Shown here: piece by piece, positions 9,607 to 19,516 of the stretch | Numbering within the stretch: position 1 is the first letter of the stretch | Layout: every line of letters begins with the position of its first letter | Origin: Metapseudomonas boanensis | GTDB lineage: Bacteria > Pseudomonadota > Gammaproteobacteria > Pseudomonadales > Pseudomonadaceae | NCBI RefSeq assembly: GCF_018704125.1 | Contig: NZ_JAGTIS010000002.1 | Span: forward strand, 124,001-188,000 | Direction: 5' to 3' | Length of the DNA: 64,000 bases | The notes under the pieces: model-generated | Told to the model about the DNA's origin: nothing | Database searches by the model: none | Seen by the model: only the letters and a program-made list of their open reading frames with translations | Translations under genes and position numbers: made by a program

Positions 9607-10245
9607 CTATGCGCGCAGGCGCAATGCCAGGCTGTGGCGCAGCATGTCCAGCAGAGCCTCCACCAACACCACCGCCTCGCTGGCCAGGGAATAACTGCCC
9701 GGAACCATCAGCCAGTTGGTCTGCAGGCCTTCCACATAGGCATGCACGCTGACCGCCGCGCGGTGGCAGTCCAGGTCGGCGGGCAGCTGGCCACGCCTCA
9801 CAGCATTGCCCAACGCCCTGGCGATACGCACATCGCATTCGGCACTGGTCGCTTCCAGACGCTGGCGAAGATCTCCCAGCTCATCGATGTACTCACATTT
9901 ATGCCGGAGGATCTCGTTGATCCTGCGGCTCTGGGGCTCCAACTCCACACGTTGGAGCAAATGCACCAGCAGTTCGCGCATTCGCCCGAGCGGGTCCGGC
10001 TCATCCTCGCTCTCGCTGGCACGCGCCAGGTCTTCCAACGGGAGGCGCATGCGCTCAAGCATGGCGTGGAACAGATCGGCCTTGTTCTCGAAATGCCAAT
10101 AGATCGCCCCACGGCTGACCCCGGCTGCCGCTGCAACCTCGGCCAGAGAGGCTCGGGAGACCCCGCGCTCGTGGAAAACCCGCTCGGCCGCGTCAACGAT
10201 TTGCGCGCGGGTTTCCTCTGCTTCCTCTTTCGTGCGTCTGGCCAT
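9607..10245 (-). CDS. ttgR: TetR-family repressor of the adjacent RND efflux operon (TtgR/ArpR-like)
   Basis: The 212-residue protein has the TetR helix-turn-helix at residues 10-55 (TRAQIVDAAERVFHERGVSR, then AEVAAAAGVSRGAIYWHFENKADLF) and a drug-binding C-terminal domain. TtgR-type repressors release DNA on binding antibiotics, flavonoids or solvents. The gene is divergent from the efflux operon beginning at 10448. The 202-base spacer contains a sequence very close to the known TtgR operator, so autoregulation and control of ttgABC are likely. Confidence 0.88.
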   Translation of the reverse strand: MARRTKEEAEETRAQIVDAAERVFHERGVSRASLAEVAAAAGVSRGAIYWHFENKADLFHAMLERMRLPLEDLARASESEDEPDPLGRMRELLVHLLQRVELEPQSRRINEILRHKCEYIDELGDLRQRLEATSAECDVRIARALGNAVRRGQLPADLDCHRAAVSVHAYVEGLQTNWLMVPGSYSLASEAVVLVEALLDMLRHSLALRLRA

Positions 10246-10329
10246 CAGCCTGCCGACCTTCCTAATTGACTGAGCGAAAACTCCTCAGCTCACTGACACA
10301 AAATCTGACAGTGGTTGAGAAAGATTCCG

Positions 10330-10360
10330 TTTACAAACATTCATGCACGTAAGTATATTC
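10330..10360. promoter_or_regulatory. TtgR-type operator in the ttgR-ttgA intergenic region
   Basis: The imperfect dyad TTTACAAACA ... TGCACGTAAGTATATTC closely resembles the P. putida TtgR operator as I recall it (TTTACAAACA, then ATGTAAGTATATTC). It lies between the two divergent genes, 118 bases before ttgA and 85 bases from the ttgR start. The match was made from memory, not by a search. Confidence 0.65.
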
Positions 10361-10447
10361 AACAGCCTCCAAATGAATCCAGAACTCCCCGTCTAGAGCG
10401 CGTCCCGACCAAGGGGCCGCCGTCAGTACCAACGAGGTCCCAGCAAA

Positions 10448-11590
10448 ATGCATATGAAGCCAGCCTTGGCCGCATTGGTCTCCGCCGTCGCACTGGCCGT
10501 GCTCAGCCTGAGCGGCTGCCAGGAAGCCTCTGCCCCACCGCCCAGCCAGACGCCCAAGGTCGGCGTCGTGACCCTGCAGGCCCAGCCCTTCACGCTGACT
10601 ACCGAACTCCCCGGCCGCACTAGCGCCTACCGCATCGCAGAAGTACGCCCGCAGGTCGACGGCATCATCCAGAAGCGCCTGTTCACCGAGGGCAGCGAGG
10701 TCAAGGCCGGGCAGCAGCTCTACCAGATCGACCCGGCGGTCTACTCGGCCAGCTACAAGAGCGCCCAGGCCAGCCTGGCCTCGGCCAAATCGCTTGCTGA
10801 GCGCTACAGGGATCTGGTCAGCGACCAGGCAGTGAGCAAGCAGGCCTTCGATGAATCCCAAGCTGCACGCCTGCAAGCCGAAGCTGCGCTGGAAAAGGCC
10901 CGCATCGATCTGCGCTACACCAAGGTGCTAGCGCCTATTTCCGGTCGCGTCGGGCGCTCCGCCGTCACCGAGGGGGCGCTGGTGAGCAACGGCCAGACAC
11001 TGGCTATGGCCACCATCCAGCAGCTCGATCCGATCTATGTGGACGTCACCCAGTCGACCAGCGACCTGCTCCGCCTGCGCCGCGAGATGGCCGAAGGGCA
11101 GCTGCAGAAGGCCGGCCAGAATGGCGCCCGCGTCACCCTGACCTTGGAAGACGGCAGCCTGTACCCCCATGAGGGCACCCTGGAGTTCTCCGAGGTTTCT
11201 GTGGACGAGGGCACCGGTTCGGTGACCTTGCGCGCCGTGTTCCCCAACCCCGAGCACGACCTGCTGCCCGGCATGTTCGTCCATGCGAGCCTGAGCTCTG
11301 CGGTCAAGCAACAGGCCATCCTCGCGCCACAGCAGGGCATCACGCGCGACCTCAAGGGCCAGGCCACCGCCCTGGTGGTGAACGAAGAGAACAAGGTGGA
11401 GCTGCGCCACCTCAAGGCCGATCGCACCGCCGGCGACCGCTGGCTGGTTAGCGAAGGGCTCAACCCCGGCGACCGACTGATCACCGAAGGCCTGCAGTTC
11501 GTTCGCCCCGGGGCTGAAGTGCAAGCTGCCCCCGCAACCAACGTCGCCAGCCAGCAAGCGGCAGGCGACGGCCTGGCCAAGCGCCCCTGA
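10448..11590 (+). CDS. ttgA: RND efflux periplasmic adaptor lipoprotein (TtgA/MexA-like)
   Basis: This 380-residue membrane fusion protein has a lipoprotein signal ending LSLSGC, so Cys25 would be lipidated. It then shows the split lipoyl domain (RTSAYRIAEVRPQVDGIIQK and TKVLAPISGRVGRSAVTEGALV), a helical hairpin between them, and a beta-barrel domain (ITEGLQFVRPGAEV near the end). It links the inner membrane pump to the OprM-type channel. Two ATGs, at 10448 and 10454, compete; GAGG about ten bases before the first favours 10448. The three genes 10448-16170 form an operon. Confidence 0.93.
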   Translation: MHMKPALAALVSAVALAVLSLSGCQEASAPPPSQTPKVGVVTLQAQPFTLTTELPGRTSAYRIAEVRPQVDGIIQKRLFTEGSEVKAGQQLYQIDPAVYSASYKSAQASLASAKSLAERYRDLVSDQAVSKQAFDESQAARLQAEAALEKARIDLRYTKVLAPISGRVGRSAVTEGALVSNGQTLAMATIQQLDPIYVDVTQSTSDLLRLRREMAEGQLQKAGQNGARVTLTLEDGSLYPHEGTLEFSEVSVDEGTGSVTLRAVFPNPEHDLLPGMFVHASLSSAVKQQAILAPQQGITRDLKGQATALVVNEENKVELRHLKADRTAGDRWLVSEGLNPGDRLITEGLQFVRPGAEVQAAPATNVASQQAAGDGLAKRP

Positions 11591-11602
11591 GGAGCCTGCT
11601 AG

Positions 11603-14600
11603 ATGTCTAAGTTCTTCATCGATCGCCCGATCTTCGCCTGGGTGATCGCGCTGGTGATCATGCTCGCCGGCGCCTTGTCCATTCTCAAATTGCCGGTAAA
11701 CCAATATCCCAGCATCGCCGCGCCGGCAGTGGGTATCTCGGTCAGCTATCCGGGCGCTTCCGCACAGACGGTGCAGGACACCGTGGTGCAGGTCATCGAG
11801 CAGCAGCTCAACGGCATCGACGGTCTGCGCTACATCTCCTCGGAGAGCAACTCCGACGGCAGCATGACCATCACTGCCACCTTCGAGCAGGGCACCAACC
11901 CTGACATCGCCCAGGTGCAGGTGCAGAACAAGCTGCAACTGGCCACTCCGTTGCTTCCGCAAGAAGTGCAGCAGCAGGGCATCCGCGTGACCAAGGCAGT
12001 GAAGAACTTCCTGCTGGTCATCGGCGTCGTCTCCGAAGACGGCAGCATGGACAAGAACGACCTGGCCAACTACATCGTCTCCAACATCCAGGACCCGATC
12101 TCGCGGACCAAGGGCGTCGGCGACTTCCAGGTGTTCGGTGCGCAGTATGCGATGCGCATCTGGCTCGACCCGGCGCGACTGAACAACTACCAACTGACGC
12201 CAGTCGACGTGAAGAGCGCCATCCAGGCGCAGAACGTACAGATCTCCTCCGGCCAGCTCGGTGGTCTGCCCGCCTCCCCGGGTACCCAGCTGAATGCCAC
12301 CATCATCGGCAAGACCCGCCTGCAGACTCCGGAACAGTTCGGCGCCATCCTGCTCAAGGTCAATCGCGACGGTTCCCAGGTGCGCCTGAGCGACGTCGCC
12401 AAGATCGAGTTGGGCGGCGAGAACTACAGCATCAGCGCCCAGTTCAACGGCAAGCCAGCCTCCGGCATGGCAATCAAACTGGCGACTGGTGCCAACGCTC
12501 TGGACACGGCCAAGGCCATCCGCGCCACCATTTCCGATCTGGAACCTTTCTTCCCTGCAGGGATGAAAGTGGTGTTCCCCTATGACACCACCCCGGTAGT
12601 CTCCGCCTCCATCGAAGGTGTGATTCACACCCTGGGCGAGGCCATCGTGCTGGTGTTCCTGGTGATGTTCCTGTTCCTGCAGAACTTCCGCGCCACCATC
12701 ATCCCCACCCTGGCGGTGCCGGTGGTGCTGCTGGGCACCTTCGGTGTGCTGGCGATGTTCGGTTTCACCATCAACACCCTGACCATGTTCGCCATGGTCC
12801 TGGCCATCGGTTTGCTCGTGGACGACGCCATTGTCGTGGTCGAGAACGTCGAGCGGGTGATGGCCGAGGAAGGTCTGTCGCCGCTGGAAGCCACACGCAA
12901 ATCCATGGGCCAGATCCAGGGTGCCCTGGTGGGTATCGCCCTGGTGCTCTCGGCGGTGTTTCTGCCGATGGCCTTCTTCGGTGGCTCCACCGGGGTGATC
13001 TACCGGCAGTTCTCCATCACCATCGTCGCAGCCATGTCGCTCTCGGTGCTGGTGGCACTGATCTTCACCCCGGCCCTCTGCGCCACCCTGCTCAAGCCGG
13101 TCGCCCATGGCGACCACGGCCCCAAGCGTGGCTTCTTCGGCTGGTTCAATCGCACCTTCGAGCGCGGCGTGCACAGCTACGAGCGCGGCGTGCGCAACAT
13201 CCTCAAGCGCAAGGCTCCTTACCTGGTGATGTACCTGGTGATCCTCGCGATCATGGCTTGGCTGTTCACCCGCATCCCTACCGCTTTCCTCCCCGACGAA
13301 GACCAGGGCGTGCTCTTCGCCCAGGTCCAGACTCCGGCCGGCGCCAGTGCAGAGCGTACCCTGGCGGTCGTCGACCAGATGCGCGAATACCTACTCACCG
13401 AAGAGACTGAAACGGTCAAGTCAGTGTTCACCGTCACCGGCTTCAACTTCGCCGGCCGCGGCCAGAGCTCGGGCATGGCCTTCATCATGCTCAAGCCGTG
13501 GGAAGAGCGTCAGGCTGAGGGCCAGAGCGTGTTCGACCTGGCCCAGCGCGCGCAGCAGCACTTCTTCAGCTTCCGCGATGCCATGGTCTTCGCCTTCGCT
13601 CCGCCGGCAGTGATGGAGCTGGGTAACGCCACCGGCTTCAACTTCTTCCTGCAAGACCGCGCCGGCGTCGGTCACGAAGCACTGAATGCCGCGCGTGATC
13701 AGTTCCTCGAACTGGCCGCGAAGAACCCGGTGCTCACCCGCGTGCGCGCCAACGGCCTGCGCGACGAGCCGCAGTACCAGTTGCTGATCGACGACGAGAA
13801 GGCCCGCGCCCATGGCGTGTCCCTTTCCGACATCAACAACACCGTGTCCATCGCCTGGGGCGCCAGCTACGTCAACGACTTCATCGACCGTGGCCGGGTG
13901 AAGAAGGTTTACCTGCAAGGTGAACCCGAAGCGCGCATGAACCCCGAGGACCTCAGCAAGTGGTACGTGCGCAACGACCAGGGCCAGATGGTGCCTTTCA
14001 GCGCCTTTGCCAGCGGCGAATGGATTTACGGCCCCCCCAAGCTGTCGCGCTACAACGGCGTGCCGGCAGTGGAAATCCTGGGTGAGGCTGCCCCAGGCTA
14101 CAGCTCGGGTGAAGCCATGGCCGCGGTGGAAGAGATCGCCGCCGAACTTCCGACTGGCGTCGGCTACTCCTGGACCGGCCTCTCGTACGAGGAACGCCTA
14201 TCCGGCGCCCAGGCACCGGCGCTCTACGCACTGTCGCTGCTGGTGGTATTCCTTTGCCTGGCGGCGCTCTACGAGAGCTGGTCGATCCCGTTCTCGGTGA
14301 TGCTGGTGGTTCCGCTCGGGGTGATCGGCGCGCTGCTGTTCACCAGCATGCGCGGCCTCTCCAATGACGTGTTCTTCCAGGTCGGCCTGCTCACCACCAT
14401 CGGCCTGTCGGCGAAGAACGCGATCCTCATCGTCGAGTTCGCCAAAGAACTGCACGAGCAGGGCAAAAGCCTGTTCGAAGCCGCCGTGGAAGCCTGCCGC
14501 ATGCGCCTGCGCCCAATCATCATGACCTCGCTGGCGTTCATCCTCGGCGTGGTGCCCCTGGCCATTTCCAATGGCGCCGGCTCCGGTAGCCAGCATGCCA

Positions 14601-14740
14601 TCGGCACAGGGGTGATCGGCGGCATGCTCACCGCCACCGTACTGGCGGTCTTCTGGGTGCCGTTGTTCTACGTGCTGGTCTGCTCGCTGTTCAAGGACAA
14701 GGCGAGCAAGGCCGCAATCAAGAAGGAGGTGCTGCAGTGA
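11603..14740 (+). CDS. ttgB: RND multidrug efflux pump (TtgB/MexB-like)
   Basis: At 1045 residues this has the standard length of HAE1-family RND pumps. It begins [20 protein letters not shown]. Transmembrane segment 4 carries the proton-relay aspartate pair in [20 protein letters not shown], and the later transmembrane region has [17 protein letters not shown]. Periplasmic porter text such as [20 protein letters not shown] and [16 protein letters not shown] is typical. It exports antibiotics, solvents and dyes using the proton gradient. It starts 12 bases after ttgA and overlaps ttgC by four bases. Confidence 0.96.
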   Translation: MSKFFIDRPIFAWVIALVIMLAGALSILKLPVNQYPSIAAPAVGISVSYPGASAQTVQDTVVQVIEQQLNGIDGLRYISSESNSDGSMTITATFEQGTNPDIAQVQVQNKLQLATPLLPQEVQQQGIRVTKAVKNFLLVIGVVSEDGSMDKNDLANYIVSNIQDPISRTKGVGDFQVFGAQYAMRIWLDPARLNNYQLTPVDVKSAIQAQNVQISSGQLGGLPASPGTQLNATIIGKTRLQTPEQFGAILLKVNRDGSQVRLSDVAKIELGGENYSISAQFNGKPASGMAIKLATGANALDTAKAIRATISDLEPFFPAGMKVVFPYDTTPVVSASIEGVIHTLGEAIVLVFLVMFLFLQNFRATIIPTLAVPVVLLGTFGVLAMFGFTINTLTMFAMVLAIGLLVDDAIVVVENVERVMAEEGLSPLEATRKSMGQIQGALVGIALVLSAVFLPMAFFGGSTGVIYRQFSITIVAAMSLSVLVALIFTPALCATLLKPVAHGDHGPKRGFFGWFNRTFERGVHSYERGVRNILKRKAPYLVMYLVILAIMAWLFTRIPTAFLPDEDQGVLFAQVQTPAGASAERTLAVVDQMREYLLTEETETVKSVFTVTGFNFAGRGQSSGMAFIMLKPWEERQAEGQSVFDLAQRAQQHFFSFRDAMVFAFAPPAVMELGNATGFNFFLQDRAGVGHEALNAARDQFLELAAKNPVLTRVRANGLRDEPQYQLLIDDEKARAHGVSLSDINNTVSIAWGASYVNDFIDRGRVKKVYLQGEPEARMNPEDLSKWYVRNDQGQMVPFSAFASGEWIYGPPKLSRYNGVPAVEILGEAAPGYSSGEAMAAVEEIAAELPTGVGYSWTGLSYEERLSGAQAPALYALSLLVVFLCLAALYESWSIPFSVMLVVPLGVIGALLFTSMRGLSNDVFFQVGLLTTIGLSAKNAILIVEFAKELHEQGKSLFEAAVEACRMRLRPIIMTSLAFILGVVPLAISNGAGSGSQHAIGTGVIGGMLTATVLAVFWVPLFYVLVCSLFKDKASKAAIKKEVLQ

Positions 14741-16170
14741 AGCAGTCCCTGTTGTCCCTCGCCGTTGCCGCCACCCTGCTCGGCGGCTGCTCGATGATCC
14801 CCGAGTACCAGCGCCCCGAAGCGCCGGTGGATGCTGCCTGGCCCGAGGGCCAGGCCTATGAGATGGGCACTGCGCAAGTCACCACGCCCGCCGCCGACCT
14901 CGACTGGCGCGAATTCTTCCAGGACCCGGCCCTTCGCCAGCTGGTGCAAACCGCCCTGGAGAACAACCGCGATCTGCGCACTGCTGCGCTCAATGTCCAG
15001 GCTTATCAATCGCTGTACCGCATCCAGCGCTCCGAGCTGTTCCCGGGCATTTCCGCCGACGGTGGCGCCACCCGCCAGCGTACGCCGGGCATCATGAGCC
15101 AGAGCGGCCAGGCCGATACCAGCAGCACCTACAGCGCCACCCTCGGTACCAGTGCCTGGGAGCTGGACTTCTTCGGTCGCCTGCGCAGCCTCAACCAGCA
15201 AGCGCTGGAGCAGTATTTCGCCACCGAACAGGCCCGCCGCAGCACCCAGATCAGCCTGGTCGCCTCGGTCGCGACCGCCTATCTCGACTGGCAGGCTGAC
15301 CAGGCCCTGCTGAAGCTGACCCAGGAGACTCTCAAGACCTACGAGCAAAGCTACGCCCTCACCCAGCGCAGCTTCGACGTCGGCGTCGCCGATGCGCTCG
15401 CCCTGAGCCAGGCCCGCACCGCCGTGGAAAGTGCCCAGGTCAGCCTGGCGCAATACACCCGCTTGGTGGCCCAGGACCGCAACGCGCTGGTCCAACTCGT
15501 CGGCACCGGCCTGCCGGCCGACCTACCCACGGGCCTGGCACTGGATGCCGACCTGCTGGCGGAAGTGCCCGCCGGGCTGCCCTCTGACCTGCTGCAACGG
15601 CGGCCCGACCTGCTTCAGGCCGAACACCTGCTCAAGGGCGCCAATGCCAATATCGGTGCGGCGCGTGCAGCGTTCTTCCCCAGCGTCAGTCTGACCGCCA
15701 ACGCCGGCAGCATGAGCAACGAGCTGTCCGGGCTGTTCGACGCCGGCTCCGGCAGCTGGTTGTTCCAGCCGCAGATCAGCCTGCCGATCTTCACCGCCGG
15801 ACGCCTCGAGGCGAACCTCGACTACGCCGAGCTGCAGAAGGACATCCAGGTGGCGCAGTACGAAAAGGCCATCCAGGTGGCCTTCCAGGAGGTCGCCGAC
15901 GGCCTCGCCGCCCGCACCACTTACCAACAGCAGCTCGGCGCCCAGCGCGCGCTGGTCAGCACCACTGCCGAGTACTACCGCTTGGCCGAGCGTCGCTATC
16001 GCACTGGCGTCGACAGCTACCTGACCCTGCTCGATGCCCAGCGCCAGCTGTTCAGCGCCCGTCAGCAGCTGATCAGCGATCGACTCAACCAGCTCGCCAG
16101 CGAAGTGAACCTGTACAAGGCACTGGGTGGCGGCTGGAAGGAGCCGGAGGGCAAGGCTCCGCAGGCTTGA
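14737..16170 (+). CDS. ttgC: RND efflux outer membrane channel lipoprotein (TtgC/OprM-like)
   Basis: The 477-residue product starts at a GTG that overlaps the ttgB stop, behind a strong AAGGAGG. The lipoprotein signal ends TLLGGCSM (Cys18). Two OEP repeats are visible ([59 protein letters not shown]). This trimeric channel completes the TtgABC pump. A hairpin directly after the stop is a likely terminator. Confidence 0.95.
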   Translation: MKQSLLSLAVAATLLGGCSMIPEYQRPEAPVDAAWPEGQAYEMGTAQVTTPAADLDWREFFQDPALRQLVQTALENNRDLRTAALNVQAYQSLYRIQRSELFPGISADGGATRQRTPGIMSQSGQADTSSTYSATLGTSAWELDFFGRLRSLNQQALEQYFATEQARRSTQISLVASVATAYLDWQADQALLKLTQETLKTYEQSYALTQRSFDVGVADALALSQARTAVESAQVSLAQYTRLVAQDRNALVQLVGTGLPADLPTGLALDADLLAEVPAGLPSDLLQRRPDLLQAEHLLKGANANIGAARAAFFPSVSLTANAGSMSNELSGLFDAGSGSWLFQPQISLPIFTAGRLEANLDYAELQKDIQVAQYEKAIQVAFQEVADGLAARTTYQQQLGAQRALVSTTAEYYRLAERRYRTGVDSYLTLLDAQRQLFSARQQLISDRLNQLASEVNLYKALGGGWKEPEGKAPQA

Positions 16171-16176
16171 CTTGAA

Positions 16177-16200
16177 AGCCTCGGTGTTAATGCCGAGGCT
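16177..16200 (+). terminator. Terminator-like hairpin after ttgC
   Basis: AGCCTCGG and CCGAGGCT form a perfect 8-bp stem with an 8-base loop seven bases after the ttgC stop, followed by CCTTTG. The U tract is weak. Confidence 0.55.
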
Positions 16201-16204
16201 CCTT

Positions 16205-16300
16205 TGTGGGTGCGAATTCATTCGCAAAGCAGACCACTGGCCTGCCCTTGGACCCCATGGGGCAGCCACGCTGCCCTTTGCGAATGAATTCGCACCCACA
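16205..16300. repeat. Long inverted repeat with perfect 25-bp arms
   Basis: Arms at 16205-16229 and 16276-16300 are perfect reverse complements (core GGGTGCGAATTCATTCGC) around a 46-base spacer. Related degenerate copies appear at 25427-25535. It looks like a dispersed Pseudomonas intergenic repeat and lies in the 373-base gap between ttgC and the porin gene, which otherwise shows no gene. Confidence 0.8.
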
Positions 16301-16543
16301 CCCCCAATCAAAACTGTTCGCCTGGTCAGTTTTTCACCCGATTCCGCGCAGCCTCCTGGCTCCAGCAATCGCTGAATCTCGGCAAAATTCGCATAACCGC
16401 TTGAAAAACCTTGTCTTCCCCCGATAATCGCGCGCCCGTTCGAAGCGCTGCGAAACGTGGTGCCGTCATTGCCCTGGCAGAACATTCTGACCAAAAAGAC
16501 AAGATCTGCACCGATAGACACCAAGACACTTGGAGCCCATTTG

Positions 16544-17362
16544 ATGAACCGCCCCCTCTCCTCCCTGATGCTTGCTGGCAGCCTGCTGGTCAGCGGTCAG
16601 GCTGCGGCCGATGACCTGCTGCTGTGGCAGGACAACAGCCTCACCTACCTCTATGGCAAGGATTTCACGATCAATCCGGAAATCCAGCAGACCGTCACCT
16701 TCGAGCATGCCAGCGGTTGGAGTTTCGGCGACCTGTTCATCTTCGTTGACCAGATCAACTACAACGGCGAGGAGGACCCGAACCTCGGCAAGAACACCTA
16801 TTACGGCGAAATCTCGCCGCGCCTGTCCTTCGGCAAGGTCTTCGATCAGAAGCTCGAATTTGGCCCCATCAGCGACGTGCTGCTGGCCGCCACTTACGAA
16901 CGCGGCGAAAACCACAACCAGAATTACTTGCTAGGCCCGGGGTTCGATCTGAAGGTCCCTGGCTTCGACTACTTCCAGCTGAACTTCTACTACCGCAAGC
17001 CCGACGGCATCACCAACAACCCGTCCGGCCAGTGGCAGGTCACCCCGGCGTGGTCCTACACCATTCCGGTGGGCAACTCGGAGCTGGTCATCGACGGCTT
17101 CATGGACTGGGTGTGGAACAACAAGGACGCCACTTCCAGCCGTCCCAACGATCTTCATGCCAACCTGCACTTCAACCCGCAGATCAAGTACGACCTGGGC
17201 AAGGCCATGGGCTGGAGCGCGGTCAAACACTTCTATGTCGGCATCGAGTACGACTACTGGAAGAACAAGTACGCCATCGACGACAACAGCTTCCTCGGCG
17301 ACGAAATTCTCGGCGGCAGCGACCAGAACACCTTCAGCCTTCTGGCCAAGGTGCACTTCTGA
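16544..17362 (+). CDS. OmpK/Tsx-like nucleoside-specific outer membrane channel
   Basis: The 272-residue protein starts at ATG 16544 (MNRPLSSLMLAGSLLVSGQA, signal peptide cleaved near AAADD), with GGAG upstream. The frame extends to 16457, but that part lacks signal-peptide character. The mature part alternates aromatic beta strands (DNSLTYLYGKDFTINPEIQQ, HFYVGIEYDYWKNKYAID) and ends in phenylalanine (LLAKVHF), the hallmark of a beta-barrel outer membrane protein. It fits the OmpK/Tsx family of nucleoside-type channels. It stands alone, and its regulation is unknown. Confidence 0.8.
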   Translation: MNRPLSSLMLAGSLLVSGQAAADDLLLWQDNSLTYLYGKDFTINPEIQQTVTFEHASGWSFGDLFIFVDQINYNGEEDPNLGKNTYYGEISPRLSFGKVFDQKLEFGPISDVLLAATYERGENHNQNYLLGPGFDLKVPGFDYFQLNFYYRKPDGITNNPSGQWQVTPAWSYTIPVGNSELVIDGFMDWVWNNKDATSSRPNDLHANLHFNPQIKYDLGKAMGWSAVKHFYVGIEYDYWKNKYAIDDNSFLGDEILGGSDQNTFSLLAKVHF

Positions 17363-17466
17363 TCCAATCGGCCCGGCACCCGCCGGGCCCTCTGTCTTGC
17401 GCCTTTCGCGAGCGACGTGAAAAAATGCGCGCCAGCCCCCCTCCCTGCAAGACAAGGAACCGCCCG

Positions 17467-17778
17467 ATGGCCCGCGTCGATCCCCAAGCCTCTCGGCGTC
17501 CTTTGGGTGAGCGCCTGGTATCTGCCGGCTGGGCCGCTATCGGCCTCGCCATCCTGGTGAGCTTTGCGCTCTCCGACGAGCCGTTCAATTTCTCATACTT
17601 TCTCGCTCTGCTGTCCCTGTTGACACTGTGCGCAGGCTTTGCCTGCTGGCCGAGACTGTTCCTATCCCCCATCAGGTACCGCGGTTTTGCCGACAGCATG
17701 CCCCGCCCCACTCTGATCGCCATGGGCACCTTCGTCGGCCTCACCGTGCTCCGCGCCATGGTCGAACTGGTGGCCTGA
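17467..17778 (+). CDS. Small hypothetical membrane protein
   Basis: This 103-residue protein (MARVDPQASRRPLGERLVSA) has about three predicted membrane helices: AGWAAIGLAILVSFAL, YFLALLSLLTLCAGFACW and LIAMGTFVGLTVLRAMVELV. The start is the ATG at 17467, preceded by AAGGAAC; the frame continues upstream to 17032 across the porin gene, but that portion is a shadow. No family was recognised. It ends 36 bases before the left inverted repeat of an ISL3-type remnant. Confidence 0.6.
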   Translation: MARVDPQASRRPLGERLVSAGWAAIGLAILVSFALSDEPFNFSYFLALLSLLTLCAGFACWPRLFLSPIRYRGFADSMPRPTLIAMGTFVGLTVLRAMVELVA

Positions 17779-17908
17779 AGGGCCGACGCCCTCTTTGCGC
17801 GCACGAAAAAAAAGGTTCTTCGCAGAATCTGGGGGAAGAGCGAGTTGACAGTCGGGGAAGTGGGTAAATTGGCAATCGCCAAACATCCCAACCCCCCCTG
17901 CTGTCGCC

Positions 17909-18265
17909 GTGCACCCTATTGATCTGGCCGCTTTCTGGCCAGGCTACGAGGTCGTCGCCTGTCGCCAATCCACTCACGACACCCTGCTGATCAGTCTTGA
18001 ACCCCAAACCGAGCGCTTCCCGATTTGCGGCCGGTGGGCCAAACCCAACCTGTTGATCCACGAGCAGCAGCACATCCGCCAGGTGCGGGATCGTGACCTG
18101 CAGGATCAGCGCGTCCTGCTGCAACTGCCGGTGCGTCGCGTCGACTGCCTGTACTGCGGACGCGTATCCGAGCGGATCGACTGGCTGGCGCCGGCTTCCC
18201 GCCTTCCCCGGAAAGCAGCCTGCAACACCTCCTTGGCGGACTTGCCGGGCGGAGTGACACATCGA
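17909..18265 (+). pseudogene. ISL3-family transposase, N-terminal fragment
   Basis: The frame begins MHPIDLAAFWPGYEVVACRQ and keeps the N-terminal zinc-ribbon region of ISL3 transposases (FPICGRW, with the first Cys of the usual CPxCG changed to Phe, and VDCLYCGRVSERIDWLAP). Homology stops near 18265, where REP sequence begins; the frame drifts on to 18469 without meaning. The catalytic DDE domain is missing, so it cannot transpose by itself. Confidence 0.75.
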
Positions 18266-18280
18266 AGGCGCGCGAAACCT

Positions 18281-18337
18281 TGTAGGAGCCAGCTTGCTGG
18301 CGAATGGCGCATGTTCGCCAGCAAGCTGGCTCCTACA
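18281..18337. repeat. REP palindrome with perfect 24-bp arms inside the ISL3 remnant
   Basis: TGTAGGAGCCAGCTTGCTGG continues to CGAA and is mirrored exactly at 18314-18337 around a nine-base loop. It is a paired Pseudomonas REP unit sitting where the transposase reading frame breaks off. Confidence 0.9.
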
Positions 18338-18396
18338 GAGAGAGTACCGGCTATCCGGCTGTCAACTCACATCGCCCCCAGATTCCGCGATGAACC

Positions 18397-18432
18397 AAAA
18401 AAAAGGGCGGCCCCGACATTGCGGGCCGCCCT
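18397..18432 (-). terminator. Rho-independent terminator downstream of the thiolase remnant
   Basis: Read leftward, GGGCGGCCC and GGGCCGCCC form a 9-bp GC-rich stem followed by eight T residues. The ISL3 element inserted exactly at this T8 tract, duplicating it. Confidence 0.8.
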
Positions 18433-18490
18433 AAATCACGGAGTTGCTTACATCGCGTGGCCACGATGACTTGTAGCCACAGGTATTGGA

Positions 18491-18848
18491 TTACTTTTCC
18501 AGGATCGCGGTCACACCTTGACCGCCCGCCGCGCAAATCGAGATCAGCCCGCGCCCTTCCCCCGCCACCGACAGCAGCTTGGCCAGGTTGGCGACAATGC
18601 GTCCGCCGGTGGCGGCGAAGGGGTGGCCGGCCGCCAGCGAGTACCCTTGACGTTCATCCGGCTGCGGTCGATTGCGCCCAGCGGCTTGTCCAGACCGAGA
18701 CGGGTCTTGCAGTACTCGGCGTCGTCCCATGCCTTGAGGGTACAGAGCACCTGGTCGGCGAAAGCCTCGTGAATCTCGTAATAATCAAAGTCCTGCAGGC
18801 TCAGGTTGTTGCGCGCCAACAGCCGCGGCACGGCGTAGACCGGCGCCC
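18491..18848 (-). pseudogene. Acetyl-CoA acetyltransferase (FadI-like thiolase), 3' fragment with frameshift
   Basis: Read leftward, homology runs from [14 protein letters not shown] through [20 protein letters not shown] (with the thiolase HEAFA motif) to LGLDKPLGAIDRSRMNVKG. It then shifts frame near 18648 and resumes as SLAAGHPFAATGGRIVANLA and ISICAAGGQGVTAILEK. About the first 270 residues, including the nucleophilic cysteine region, are absent because homology stops at 18848, where an opposing gene remnant begins. The gene is certainly inactive. Confidence 0.85.
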
Positions 18849-18860
18849 TGCGCTGACCGC

Positions 18861-19516
18861 GTGCAGGACTGGACCCGCCCCCTGGCTGGCAAGCGCGCGC
18901 TGGTCGCCGGCGCTTCACGCGGGATCGGCGCCGCCATCGCGGAAACCCTGGCACGCGACGGCGCCGACGTAGTGCCGCTGGACGTCCCCCAGGCCAAGGA
19001 GGCCCTGCCCGAGGGCGTAGACATCCTTGTGCACAAGCTGGCATCACCCGTGACAAGACCCTCGCCAAGATGAGCGACAACTTCTGGAACTCAGTGATCA
19101 ACGTCAACCTGCGCGCCCCGCAGGTGCTCACCCAGTCACGACTGGACGCCGGCAAACTGCACGACAACAGCCGCGTGGTGCTGATCGCCTCGATCAGTGG
19201 CATCGCGGGCAACATGGGCCAGACCAACTACCCAGTCAGCAAGGCCGGAGTGATTGGCCTGGTCCAGGCCTGGGCGCCGGTCCTGGCCAAGCGAGGGATC
19301 AGCATCAACGCCGTCGCGCCGGATTTCATCGAAACTCAGATGACCGCCGTCATTCCCTTTACCATCCGCGAAGCCAGCCGCCGCATGAACTCCATGAACC
19401 AGGGTGGCCTGCCGCAGGACGTGGCCGAAGCCGTGGCCTGGTTCGCCCAGCCGAAATCCGGCGCCCTGACCGGCCAGGTGCTGCGGGTGTGTGGGCAGAG
19501 TCTGATCGGGGCTTAA
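18861..19516 (+). pseudogene. 3-oxoacyl-ACP reductase (FabG-like SDR), truncated and frameshifted
   Basis: The fragment begins [20 protein letters not shown] with the Rossmann [12 protein letters not shown] motif. It lacks about 30 residues after [10 protein letters not shown], shifts frame near 19037 (VDILVHKLA against the expected HNAGITRDK) and continues in the second frame from [20 protein letters not shown]. There it keeps [18 protein letters not shown] and the YPVSK active site, ending [15 protein letters not shown]. The larger family members (about 450 residues) have an N-terminal extension that is missing here. Confidence 0.85.

Larger units (their letters stand above)
17814..18396 (+). 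mobile_element. Truncated ISL3-family insertion sequence with both ends and target duplication
   Basis: The ends 17814-17851 and 18359-18396 are 38-bp inverted repeats (GGTTCTTCGCAGAATCTGGG against GGTTCATCGCGGAATCTGGG, both continuing to GAGTTGACAG). Both are flanked by AAAAAAAA (17806-17813 and 18397-18404), an 8-bp target duplication as made by ISL3 elements, though the duplicated sequence is a homopolymer. Inside are the first ~115 codons of a transposase and a REP palindrome; the rest is deleted. Confidence 0.8.

Noticed and set aside
10928..13174. 748-codon minus-strand frame across ttgA and ttgB
   Set aside because: Its His/Gly/Asp-rich composition is the antisense of the pump genes, which are certain on the plus strand.
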